Assembly: GCA_007026445.1 (NCBI GenBank) | Contig: VDMD01000052.1 | Span: forward strand, 62,001-126,000 | Length of the DNA stretch: 64,000 nt | Source of the DNA: Schizophyllum amplum | Lineage: Eukaryota > Basidiomycota > Agaricomycetes > Agaricales > Schizophyllaceae | Direction: 5' to 3' | Shown: piece by piece, positions 46,185 to 57,734 of the stretch | Numbering within the stretch: the stretch's first letter is position 1 | How the letters are laid out: each line of letters opens with the position of its first letter | The notes under the pieces: generated by a model | Seen by the model: only the letters and a program-made list of their open reading frames with translations | What the model was told of the DNA's origin: nothing | The model's database searches: none | Position numbers and translations under genes: made by a program

Positions 46185-49100
46185 ATCGGCCTTCCGCCGA
46201 CTACCTCTCAGCCTCTCGACTTCACTTTCATTACCACTCTTCTACTGCTCTCTATCAGTCTTTGCTTCCGAGTTTACTGCTCTACCTGCTCCTCATCTCC
46301 CTCGATTCACGACCCTTTGCGTCGCCGATAGGCGACTGCAACCAGGTTTCGCCTTTGACGATTCCTATCCCGCCCGTCTTCCTTTCGTGTAGTCGGTATT
46401 CTGACTTCGTTGATTTGCTATCCTACTGACATTCATTTACAGGTGACGGCCTACCCCTCGCAACTGCGGTTGACAACGATACAGACGTTGCTCAGCGCCG
46501 CTTTGATATCGGTGAGATTTCAGCCCAAGTTTCATCAGCCATCATCACTAATCGTTGGACGCGCAGACAACCCTTACTTTCACGCAACGGTCAGTCGCAT
46601 CCGAAATATCAGGTGCGCTCTGCAGCAGTCCTTTCATCTCATTACTGACGTCGCGGTTTTCCCAGTCGATCGAACAATGTCTTTGCTTGCTCCATCGCGT
46701 TGGTACGCTAGTCTACCACGTCCTACTTGCAGTGCTAACTGATTCCATTTTGTTAGCCTGCGATTTTGCCCGTTTCAATTCCCCCTTTGAAGCACGAGCA
46801 GGATTCTTCAAGCATCGCGTTGCGATGTTGAAGCTGTAGCAGGTGCGTGGTAGTCCTGTCTACCAATGCTTGTACTAATTCCGCTACAGAGACTCCTCAT
46901 CGCGATGCCGCAGCTGCAGCAGGTGCGTGCTACTTTTTTCTACTGATGCTTGTACTGATCCAAATATGCAGTGCAGTCCATGTGCTCGTAGCCGCGTCGG
47001 GGTTGTTGTACGCGGCGTCGCCGACGCGCAAACATCGCACGTTCGTTTTTGCATGTCCATCACCCATCCCTATCCGTCTAACGTGGTAGGCAAGTTGCAC
47101 TGCTTCGACCTGAAGGGAACATAATACGGCCGCGCTCCTTGCTGACATGTACGCTCTGTGCACGTCGCCTGTCTTCAGTGACTGATGCGCATATTACCAG
47201 GATTTACTGAGTACGCGTCTCGCCCATTCCCATGCGCATTACGCCTCTGACGTGCCAGTCACCATACGGCAAGTGGCGAGTCCGTTCTCTTCAGAGCTGT
47301 TGCGCCGTTTGACTGACCTGTTGACCTTTTGTAGATATTATCATTCGCCTTTCTGCCCGTCCGCGCGCCATCTGCCGCTCGCCGCAAGTGCCACGCAGTA
47401 CCCCTTCGGTTCGTACTCGCGCTATGGTTGTACCACCGTCATGCCCACTTATACCTCGCTTGCAGATTGCTTTGGCCTTTTGTGACGTCTGTCCGGCACT
47501 TGCTGACCGGCGCGATGCAGGTTTTCAGTTACAAAGTCAGAGTAGTATACGTAGTTACCTCGTCCAGTTGCATTCGGGCCCATGGTTGCGCTTTGGGGCG
47601 CTCATTCGGCGCGACCATGCACTAGGCGGACCCGTGGACGCGTCTGCTCAGGGTCAGCTTGGTTGCTTTGTGACCAAGTTTGCGTATCGGTACGTGTCGT
47701 CGTGCTCGATTTTCTGGAATCCTATTTACTGATCGTTTCCCAGGACACCTTATCAACACCACGCACCGATAGTGACCCCTCCAGGTTCGTGCTCGTTCGT
47801 ATCCTGTTACTGATGGGACTTTGCTGATCAATGTTTGCAGCCCGAATGCCATAGTCACCTTGTACACGCGAATAGGCCGCGTCTACATGCATCTCGTAGA
47901 CGCATGCTCGGTACGTGATTGGTCTATCGAGTTGTTGTAGCCGTGGTCGTGAGAGTAGTCCGGCTAGATGATCGTTCGGGATCGCTAGCCAGGGGGCCTT
48001 GCCAGTACGTGTCGATGTCGTGCTCGTCTCGTCAACTCATGTTCTCTTCAACAGTCAGGATCTGTGCTCGTTCGGCCCCACTCACTGTCTCATGGTCACG
48101 CAGATGTGTTTCCCGTGTGCGCGAGATCAGGCCCCGTCCGCGTGCGTCTCTTAGACGAATCAGCAGTTTGGTACGTGCTTTGACTGTCGATCACGAGGCC
48201 CCAGTTCTCATGGAGTTGTCGTAGCCGTGGTCGTCAGATAGAACGGCTACATGAGGGGGCTGCTTGGTACGTGGTCTAACTATCTTTTGGGGGATCACGT
48301 TGCTCATGGAGTTGTCGTAGCCGTGGTCGTAATCTGGTCGTAATTGAACGACAATGAGACGACTGGTCGGCCGGGATCGACGTCGGGCGACCCGGATGAC
48401 TGATCGCCCGGGATCGCTGGGATGTTTGGACAGGCCGATTTCATGGTACGTGTCGTCGTTGTGCTCGCCTTTGGTTACTCATTTTCTCTTTTCGGCAAAT
48501 AGGACGCTCACCTCATCCGCTGATCAACGCGTGTGACGTGCAGTTTCAGGCCTCGTCCGCGGGCGTCTCTTGGACGAACGGGTACGTGCTTTGACTATCG
48601 AGCGTGATGCCCAGTCGCTCATGGAGTTGTCGTAGCCGTGGTCATCAGAGTAGCGTGGTCGAAATCGCGATGGCTGGTCGCCCGGGGTCGACTCGGCGAG
48701 TGCACGAACGTCGGAGGTCAGTACCGCGTGATGTCTTGCGCATCCTAGTATCAGTTGTATAGGTTCGCGGACCTTCCCGTCGTCTCCGTCGTTGTTTACC
48801 TACGCTACCTCACGACTCTATCGCACGCACCCGCACGTACATACAATTTTGAGGTGGGGGTGCGAGACGTCACAAACACGGACCTCGTCGTGAACAAGGC
48901 TCGTGCGTTCATAGACAGATGCGCGGTCACCGCCGAGGGAGGCGGCGCAGTCATGCAGTCTGCATACGCAGGTACGTCGTGTCAGCGGACTCATCCATCG
49001 GGCGAGCTAACCCTAATCCTGGGCCAGCATCGACGGTGACTTTGACGGAGAGTGGCGGCGTGCGGGTTCCAGACGGCGCTCTCGACGCCGCGAGTGTGGG

Positions 49101-49397
49101 TGCGTCGTTGTGTGCAATTGTTTTCGCCCCCACCCCGGCCCCCGCTGCCTTATGCTCCCCCTCCCTCCCTCCCTCCGCCGGACACGTCAATTTCTCAAGT
49201 CTCACAAGTTGATCGCAGGCACTGGCGTCTACGAAACTCGGGCACCGCCTGCCCAGCCTGCGCATGATTACAGGTGCGTTACCGTTATCCATCATGCACC
49301 TTGTACGCTCATCGCTCCCTAGTAGCCTCAAATCGCTCTCGCCGCCGCTCACTCACCGCCTCTTTTCCCTACCGCGCTGACGCGATACGCGATTCTC
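46185..49397 (+). other. Exon/intron-like chain with amplified module, unit 4
   Basis: As in unit 3. From about 47590 onward many single-base insertions appear relative to unit 3 (for example TTTGGGGCG for TTTGGGCG at 47592 and GTGGGGGTGC for GTGGGGTGC at 48855). The GTAGCCGTGGTC module spans about 47913-48660. Confidence 0.35.
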
Positions 49398-50033
49398 ATG
49401 CCTGGGGAAAACCGGAGGCTGACGCGCGGCAAAGGACGCGGTGACTGAGTGCACGGCGCGGGGTGCAGTTGCACCTGCGCCATTAGGTAAGCTCTTTTCT
49501 CTCGCTTTTGCACACTCACTCTCGCTGATCTGTCTGCTCTAGAAAAGTGCCCCCGGACATCACGCGCGAGACAAATGAGTGTGAGGCCGCACTCGATATG
49601 GAGGCCGCTGCGGCCCTTCGTTCGAGTCTCCGGGCGTACGTGGGAGGAGTCTCGGCGTCAATGCGCGCGCTTTAGCATCTGCGTCCGCCTCTGTGCGTTC
49701 GCGAGTCCTGCGTGCCGGATGACTGACATACAATTATCGACAGCCGTATATGCGCTCCTGATGCCGGCAGCATCATGCCCATCCACGAGAGCTCCACGCC
49801 GAGTATGCGCGACGGAAGCGCGCTGATAGCGCGTGAGGCGTGCCACATGTCGGCGCCCTTGACGCGTTCCAAGTCGACAGCGAGGTTTATCGGGGTGCGT
49901 ACAGAGCCACCTCCAATGACCGTACTTGCCCTTTCCTTCGCCATCTTCGCGATACGGGCGCACAAAACAACTGATTCAACTCGACCAGGATGTACGAGCA
50001 GGTCGAGCTTGCGTGCGGGAGGGGATGTGCTGA
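49398..50033 (+). CDS. Plus-strand candidate gene, unit 4 (apparently frameshifted)
   Basis: Homologue of the unit 3 model with the same start and end words, but the frame is broken in the first exon (CCTGGGGAAAACC for CCTGGGAAACC, two extra bases), again in exon 3 (GTGGGAGGAG) and exon 4 (GAGCTCCACG). All changes are single-base, mostly at homopolymers, and fall in a stretch rich in such changes, so sequencing or consensus error is at least as likely as decay. Confidence 0.25.
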
Positions 50034-50188
50034 GGAGGGGGGCGAGGGGGTGGCGCGACTCCATGTGCGAGTGCGAGGTATACTTACCTTGCATGTAGGA
50101 CAGACGCGCCGCTAACGCCCTTATCCTCACAACGTTGCTTTGGTGATTACTGCACATTCACGGTCTGACGTTATGCGCTAAGCGCACG

Positions 50189-50502
50189 CCTCTCGTCTCC
50201 TCCTCCACCCTCTCGTCCTCTCCTATCTCTTCTCGTCCTCCCTCTCGTTCCCCCTCTTGGAATCCCTCCCTCCCGTCCTCCCTCTCATCCCCCTTCCTCT
50301 CGTCCCCCCTTCCCCCAGCTCTCATTCCCCCTTCTCATCCCCTCTCGTTTCCCCCTCTCGTCCTTCCCTCCTCCCTTCTCGTCTCCTCCTCCCTTCTCGT
50401 CCCTCCCTCTCGCCCTCTGCTCTCGTCCCCCCCTCTCGCCTCCCCCTCTCGTTCCCCAACTCCCTCCCTCCCTCCCCCTCGTCCCGTTATCTTCCCGGAC
50501 CC
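50189..50502. repeat. Pyrimidine-rich tract, unit 4
   Basis: As in unit 3, with single-base differences (for example CGTTTCCCC for CGTTCCCC). Confidence 0.8.
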
Positions 50503-50555
50503 GTGGATTTGCTACATAAACTACACTAGCTGGACTTTCTTGTTATCGCATTGCG

Positions 50556-50622
50556 AGGGGGGGAGGGGGCAGGGGGAGGGTGGAGAGGGGGAGGGCGAGG
50601 GGGGGGGGACGAGGGGGACAAG
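50556..50622. repeat. Purine-rich (G-run) tract, unit 4
   Basis: As in unit 3 with altered homopolymer lengths. Confidence 0.7.
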
Positions 50623-50818
50623 AGTGAGAGTCTGACTCAAGCGAGTTAGCGTGCGTCGTCCTCTTTCACAAAGGCTGGCGCGTCGTCCTCCCAAAAGGCT
50701 GGGTCTCGGCTTTCGTATTTCACTTCTCGTCATTGTATAAAGTAGCATTCGTGAATAATACAAAGTCCAGACTATGCAGCGGGAGATAATGTATAATATG
50801 CAAAGTCAAACGTCCACC

Positions 50819-53607
50819 TCACATCACCGTGCATCCACTCATGGGACACCACCACCCCGGACTCGCCTGCGCCGACACATCCATCGTCTTGATGGGCCCG
50901 CTTCTCCGTCTCACCTCGATCCGCAGCTCCTTCTCGCCCTCCACCGGCGCATCGTACCACCAGCGCAACGTCTGCCCCTCCACCGACCACCGCCCCTCGC
51001 TGACCACAACGTCGACGTCCACGAGACCGTCCTCCGACAGCAGCATCGTGAGCTCAGTGCCCGTGAGCGAACTTCGAGAACTGCGCTTCGACAACGAGGG
51101 CGTCGACTGCTTGCTCGGCTGCAAGTCTATGGCGGCAGAGGGGCGCCAGCTCGGGCAACGTCGGCGCGACAGTGGAAAATCGCCGACTGAGGCTCGCTGT
51201 CCTGCGCACCCTCCCCCTGCGCGCCCGTCTCATCCCCCTGCGTACTCGTACTCCCCGCCTTCGCCATCTGCCCATGTCCGATCACCGTCGACGCATTCCG
51301 CGAGTCTGCCGGATACCCGCCCGACGCCGCCTCCACCCACCGCTGCGCCGCATAGTGCACAAGCGGAAGGTAGATCTCCGTCGCCACATCCTCCTGCGTC
51401 GGCCGATCCTCCGCTCGGACGCTGACCACCACCTTCAGCTCCGCCTTCCCGATGTCAAAGTCAATGCTTGTCGCCCGACCAACGACCTTCTCCGGGTACG
51501 GCCGCGCGAACGCTCGTACTGCGCGCGCGCCGTCGGTGAGGAAGGTATACGGATTCGACCGCCACGCGGCTGCCGACGCGCGCGCGTCCGCACCCGCGCC
51601 CAGCGTCGCCAGCGTCATGCTGGACGCCGCGCGTGGCGCTAGTGGGCGCGGAAGAGACTCGCCCGACGGGCCCACTATCTTCCCGTACCCCGACCCATTA
51701 TCCGCGCCTTTCAGGTCGTCCTCGCTCCACAGGCTGAGGTCCTCCATGTTCCATCCGTCGCCCCAGTCATGGCACGCGTCCGCGCAGTAGGTCCATATGG
51801 TGTAGTTGAGGCCGTTCGGGCCGTCCGCGGCGTTCATGCTCGCATCCAGCGCGCGCTCCTGCCGCGAGTAGTCGCCCTTGTACTTCCCGCCGTCTGTCCA
51901 GCCGTACGCGCGCTTGCCATCCATGTCGAACGGTGTTCCGATCTCGCCAATGAGCGTCGGATACGCGTCGCCGATGATCTTCGCGTCCTCCTTGAGCATG
52001 CCAAGCTGCTCGCGAAGCGACTTGCGGATCGCGCCTTCGCCAATCTTCACAGCTTGCAGCATGTTGGAGTACTTGCCGCGCAGCAGGCCGAGCGCGTCCG
52101 CGTTGAACCAGTTCCAGTGCCGCGTCACCAGCGTCAGGCCGTCGTAGTAGTGCCCGGAGTATGCCGCGCGCCCCTTGAGGTCAGCTTCCTCCACTTCTGG
52201 TGGTTCTGCGAAAACCGGCGGCTGAACGAACAGAATGGCCTCGGGGTGCGCTTGTCGTATGCGCTGCGCGAATGTGCGAAAGTGCGGCCGCCAGTAGTCG
52301 GCCACGAACTCGACGGCTTCGCCAGTGCCCGGCACGGCCGCGAAGTAGTCTGGCCGCAGCATGAACCCGCTCTCCACGTCCCAGACACCGTGCTGCGCCC
52401 AGGGGCACATCCCGAGTGCCCAGCCCGGATCGCGCCGCCAGCCCCAACGCGGATGCACGCCGTCAGGCTCTGTCGAGGGGTCCGCCCACAACACCGTGCC
52501 CTTGGGGTCGACGGTGACGGTGCCGTCCTTGCTTGGTCCAAAGGTGCCAAAAGTCCAGTGCTCGACGGTCTGCGGCTGACCCATGCCAAGGCGCATGCTC
52601 TGTGCGGGTGTTGGGTACGTGCCCTTCTTGAACGTGGATCCTTGCTTGTCGGGGTTGGCGTTGAGGTCCGCCCAGCCGCAGAGGCCCTCAAAGGGCTCGT
52701 TCATGCTGTCCCAACCGATGATGCACTCGTCCGCGAGGTCTCCGGCTTCCCTGATGCGATCGGCTAGTGCACCCATTGCCGCGATGTAATGCGACTGCAG
52801 CCAGTCCTGAATGTTCTGTCCGTCGATGATACACCGTGGTGCGAAGTCGCGGCCGGCAAAGAAGAGGGTGAAGACAGTCTGAGAGAATAATTTGCCGTAG
52901 TTGGTGGACCAGATCATGGCGGGGAGGGATGCGGGGTCGGCGGCGGCGGGATCAGGATACTGGGCGTGAACGATGGCAGCCTGGGTAGCGTGAATAGCTT
53001 GCGGGTTGACGCCGATAGCGGGCAACGTCCAATAAGGGGCGCCTGAGCCGCCAGAGAAGCGGGACCACTGATTGGTTTGGTAAGTACGCATGCCCTCGGA
53101 GCACAAGACTACGACGCACCACATCCTGGTGCGGGTCCATGAAGATCTTGAATCCATGTTCCTTGCACTTGCGCAGCACACGAACAGTGTATTCCAAGAA
53201 CTCCTCGTCGTACTTCCCGCTGTTTATACCATGAGCATTCAGGTTCAAATAGAGCACCGCGTCAAGACTCACGGTCCTTCATGCTCGATTGCCTCCCACG
53301 TCACCGGGAAGCGCAGCATGTTGAATCCCCACCCCCTTAACCTCGCGAGGTGCACGTCGGCGCTTCCATCGTCGATGTTGAGCGGTCTGCCGACGAAGCT
53401 CAAGCCGCCACGCTCGCCGGCCTCCCAGAAGTCGTCGAGGATGTATGATGGCTGGGCGAGTGGTGCTTTTGAAGAGCCAGAGAGGTTGACGCCGCGGAGG
53501 AGTAGTGTGCGGCCATGCGCATCAGCGAACGAGGCATCGACGGTGTGAATGAGGTGCGGCGGGGCAGGCGCGCCGGTGGCGGGTGATGTTGTCGGGATGC
53601 GGGGCAT
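50819..53607 (-). CDS. GH5 sterylglucosidase/glucosylceramidase-like enzyme, copy 5 (3' frameshifted as written)
   Basis: Exons 53607-53273, 53219-53120, 53067-50819. Same as copy 4 except for two single-base insertions in exon 3: an extra A at about 51177 (GGAAAATCG for GGAAATCG) and an extra G at about 51140 (GAGGGGCGCC for GAGGGCGCC). Read literally, the protein ends at 51127 and lacks about the last 100 residues of the C-terminal segment; the catalytic domain with both glutamates is whole. The insertions lie at the edge of a region full of single-base homopolymer differences, so this may be a consensus error and the gene intact. Confidence 0.8.
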
Positions 53608-54168
53608 GAAGGGCGTTGCGGTCGCGGTCGTCGCGAGGCGGGTGGCTGTCGCTCGTAAACTGTGTGTCCCCCTTCGTAGTCGTTCAGCGTGCGCCGCCTG
53701 TGCTCGCAGAGTCTGAAGAATGACGGTGCGGACGTGCGGGAGTCGTACCACTGCGATAAACGTGATCGAGGGGCGTATGGGTGTACATGACTGGTGTCGT
53801 CGCTGCTCGCTTCAAGCCGAGCGCTGAGTCCTGACGCCTGACGCGGACGCCTGACGCCACATGGGCGGGTCGGGCCATCCGAGCCGGCGGCAGTGGCGGG
53901 ACGCGGTGGCGCGACGGAACAGTTTCGTCGGATGTTTGCACCTCTAGGGTCCTGGTAAATTCTTTTCCTTTTACGGCGAAATTGTGAGAAGCGACATGAC
54001 AGACCTCTGTGCTCTCGAAAATGTCGGCTTCGCGCGCTCGCCCGTTTCGCGTCCTCGGATAATTTCCCCACGCGCCGCCCCCGCCTCCGGCCCCCTCCCG
54101 CTTCCTCTCCCCTCCGATACGCGCTCCCTCCCCTGCTATCGACGCGTCTCTCCCGTGGTAATATCTCT

Positions 54169-54180
54169 CGGCAATTGCCG
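54169..54180. promoter_or_regulatory. 12-bp palindrome upstream of GH5 copy 5
   Basis: CGGCAATTGCCG is kept, although the flank changed from TATTTCT to TATCTCT. Confidence 0.35.
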
Positions 54181-54759
54181 GTGCCACCCTAAACTCGCGG
54201 GGGGAGGCTAATCATGTGGGGGAGCAGACTCTGAAAATTCGAGAGCTCAAAGTCTCTTCTCAGACTATTGTCAAGGCTCAAAACTGTCTATTGCATCAAT
54301 CTACTCTACTCATCATATGTGGCAACTCGTACTCTACTCATTGAGGTTGCTGAAGGCGACAAGGAGTCAGATAGACTCGACAAAGCCGTAATGGCTCAAA
54401 CAGCCTTACCAAGGCACAGACTCGCCTGCTCAAAGGAGCCTCACAATGCAGAAATGACCTCTAGGATGCGTCGAATACCTTCAGGAAGCGTGACCATATG
54501 AGCGAGCGAAAGGACGTCCGGGAGTGCAGAGCGCTCGAGAACCCGGGACGGTGTCAATCAACTCTGACTTACACGGGAGGCGGTGAATCCTCGGTGTCGA
54601 GCAAAGGGCCTTCTCGAGGGCGCACGGCTCGGAGAGAAGCCGATGGCGTCGTGGGCTCACGGGCAGGGCCGTGCACGGACTGTCTACTTCGAGGCCGAGC
54701 GTTGGCAATATCATAAAACTGGGGAGAGGGTCAGCGAGAGCGGGCGTGGATCACGAAAT

Positions 54760-55690
54760 GTGCGACGTACCACAGAGCCCGCGAGACGGCGACACACCGC
54801 AAAGCCCACGACGGCGACGCACCAGAAAGTCCGCGACGGCGACGCACTGCAAAGCACGCCAGAGGGCGACGCCCCAAAAACCTCCAAGATGGCGCGAGGG
54901 CGGCGCAGATTGCCCACTGAGGTTGCTGAATGTGTCCTTGAGGCTATGGAAGGCGGTCGTGAGGCTACCGGAGGCGTCCTTGGGGTTGGAACATGTCCTT
55001 GAGGCTTTCAAAGGCGTTATAGAGGGTACTCGAAGCGTTCTCGACCGTCTGGGCCCATTGAAGGCGTCCTTGAGGCTACTGGAGGCGTCCTTGAGGTTAC
55101 CGATGGCGGTCTTGAGGTTACCGATGGCGGTCGTGAGGTTCCCAAATGCGACCTTCAGGTTGCTGAACGCGACGAAGAGTTTGAGGGCGTCCCGGAAGTC
55201 GCTTGAAGCGTGTCCGTGGTGAGGGTAAGTGTTGAGGTTGCTGAATGCGACGGAGGACGACTGGCGGGTTTGAGGGTGTTCTTGAATTCGTTAGCGACGG
55301 CGCGTGTTGAGGTCGCCGAGGGAGAGTTTACGAACGCGCGAAGGAGAGTTGGCGAATACGCGAGGGAGAGTTAGCGAACACGCAAAGGAGCCTTCGCGAA
55401 CACGCAAAGGAGCCTTCGCGAACACGCTAAAGAAGAGTCAGGAAACAAGCATCGTAGAAGAAGCGTTCATGCAACACTCACCTGAACCCGTGTCTTGAGG
55501 CCGATTGACGTGTACTCGAAGCCGCCAGACACGAATCTTGAGGTTGCTGAACGCGACAAAGGGCAGTCGTGGGCGCGTCTTGAGGTTGCTGAACGCGACG
55601 AGGATCGCGTGGTCGAGAAGCGCGGATGGACGCTGAAAGCACGGGCCGATGTCAAAAGCGCCAATCGAGGAGAGCAGAGGGTGGAGGTGG
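54760..55690. repeat. Minisatellite-like spacer, unit 5 (type B)
   Basis: As in unit 2: CGACGGCGACGCAC repeats at 54780-54870 and CTTGAGG elements at 55060-55150. Confidence 0.7.
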
Positions 55691-57579
55691 CGGGTACGAC
55701 GGCGAGAGGGAGATGTAGAGCATGGCGAAAGGGAGACGTATAGCGCGAGATGGAGTCAAGGAGGGAAAAGGTAAGAGCCAGGGTCCTCGGTGACCGGCCC
55801 ATCGGAGTAGGAAAAACAAAATAAGTAACGTACAGCGCGCAAACAACAAACAAATCAGCCCCACCACGCCGATCACATTTTCGACCCTGTGCGGGGTAAG
55901 TAGGCATGCGGCGCCTAACGCGCCGCCAGCATGCCAGCTTCGAAGGGGGACAATTGAAGGGCGAGGGGACAAGCAACGATGTGCAGAATCCTCAACCATC
56001 GTTCGCCCTCAAACCCGCGTCAGGTCAGACGCAAAGTCGCCGGGGGCTTCAATAGAGTCGTATCGAAGGGAAATGGCCTAATGAGCAAGGGCGCTGTCGT
56101 GCGCCACACCGAGAAGCGCGCAGAGGCCAAGGTCCAATAGAGAATCCAAAGTCGCGGCAGACTCGGACCGAGCGGCCGATCGCACCTTGTCCTCATCCAT
56201 CTTGTTCGGACGCGGCGAAGAAGAGAGAATGCGAATACCGGCAGCGCGCTGAGGAGCCCGTGAAGTACCCATCGGGAGGAAATCGTGCGGAGGGGACGAG
56301 GGACGAAGGCGCGATGAGGGGGAGGTCGGTGTGATCGGAGAGAGGATGCGGGGAATCCAAGCAGGGACTGTCGCCAGGTGAGGGACTCGGGGGGCGTGAA
56401 TGTAGAGGCGACGCCGAGTTGAACGCCAATATGCATAGAACGCACAGAATACGCGCGAATCGCTGGAATACTGCATTGCGTCGGCTCAAAGTCAGACGCG
56501 TTCAGCAGCGTTAAGCGCCGAGATGAAGGATCAACAGGTGCGTGCTCCCTGCAGCTTGTAACACCCCACATTTACCCCTCCCATCTCTAGTAGACTATGA
56601 TAACACCGAATGAACATTCTAGCACCCCAGAAATACCTTCCCCTCACGATCGGCGCTCTACGAGCTCGCGACCTTGGTCTTGTTCCTCTACGCTCCCCCA
56701 CCCCGCCCCGCCCTCGCCCCCAATACATCTATAAGCGCCATAGTGATAGAACTACACCCTACGACATAGCTACTACGATTATCACAGTACCCGCACAAGG
56801 TGAATGCACGCCTCATCCAATGTTCCACCTTCCCCGCGCCATGTTGACACCGCCTAGCGTCAGCTCCACTCTCGGAGATCAACCTCCGAGGCCGGAAGTT
56901 TAGCCGGGGCGCGCGGCGTCAAGCGATAGCCCGTCGGATGAGCTGCTGTGCGGGCGAGCGCTAACGCGCTCATCGCGTATCCTGCCCAGTTCACCGCCAG
57001 ACCACGGGGAACGACCACAGCGTATAGCTCACACCCCCGGACCGACATCCGAGGACGCGCGAGCGAGGGGGACAGGCCCGCCTGCCGTTTCCTTGAAGGC
57101 CTTCCAAATGGGGCCACTCGCGAGCCACGCGACGGTTCGACTTCATCGCGCCCGGTCTCCCAAAATTGCAGCCCTCCCTCTGCCCTCGCTCACGCTTGGA
57201 TACTGCCTCGACGATGTTTCAGTGCGTAATCTCGTCGTATTTGCGCAATTTTGGAGCTGATGCATGCAGGGAAGATGCGAAAAGAGCGCCGGGCGCATTT
57301 GCGCGCCACCGAAAAACTTGGACGACTCGCCGCCGCTCTCTGCAGCTCAGCGTGACACGTCACACGTTACTTGCCTTCTGGACGTCCCCGCGACGTCGTA
57401 CTGCAGCAGTAGAGCGGGATGTGCGTTGCAGACGAGCAGGAGAGCTTGTACATGCCGTGCGCATCCCGGCCCCGAAACTTCCACCCAGAACCCGCGCGTA
57501 CGTGAGTCCGATCACTGGGAGTGGAGCTGACGTACTGACATTTGATATCAGAAGTTTCGGGGTGCAGCGCGCTCAGGGT
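55691..57579. other. Conserved spacer without a supportable gene, unit 5
   Basis: Close to unit 1. The hairpin is at 55903-55935. No gene seen. Confidence 0.4.
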
Positions 57580-57708
57580 GAGGAAGGTTTGCGCGGAGAG
57601 ACGCCGTTAGGCGTGTCCCCCAAACTTCCTCCGACGCTGCGGGTCCCGGGGCGTCTCCGTCTGCATTACGAAAGGCCGTGGAGTGTCGGATGGGCCGGAA
57701 GGTATAAA
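57580..57708 (+). promoter_or_regulatory. Inverted repeat plus TATA box, unit 5
   Basis: Inverted repeat at 57580-57631 and TATAAA at 57703-57708. Confidence 0.5.
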
Positions 57709-57734
57709 GCCTGGGCGAGGATCCTGGCTTCGAC

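Larger units (their letters stand above)
39287..50793. repeat. Tandem segmental duplication, unit 4
   Basis: Fourth full unit. By eye its spacer (42760-48600) shows no substitutions against unit 3 and only single-base length differences. Its GH5 gene is the same as copies 5 and 6. Confidence 0.93.
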
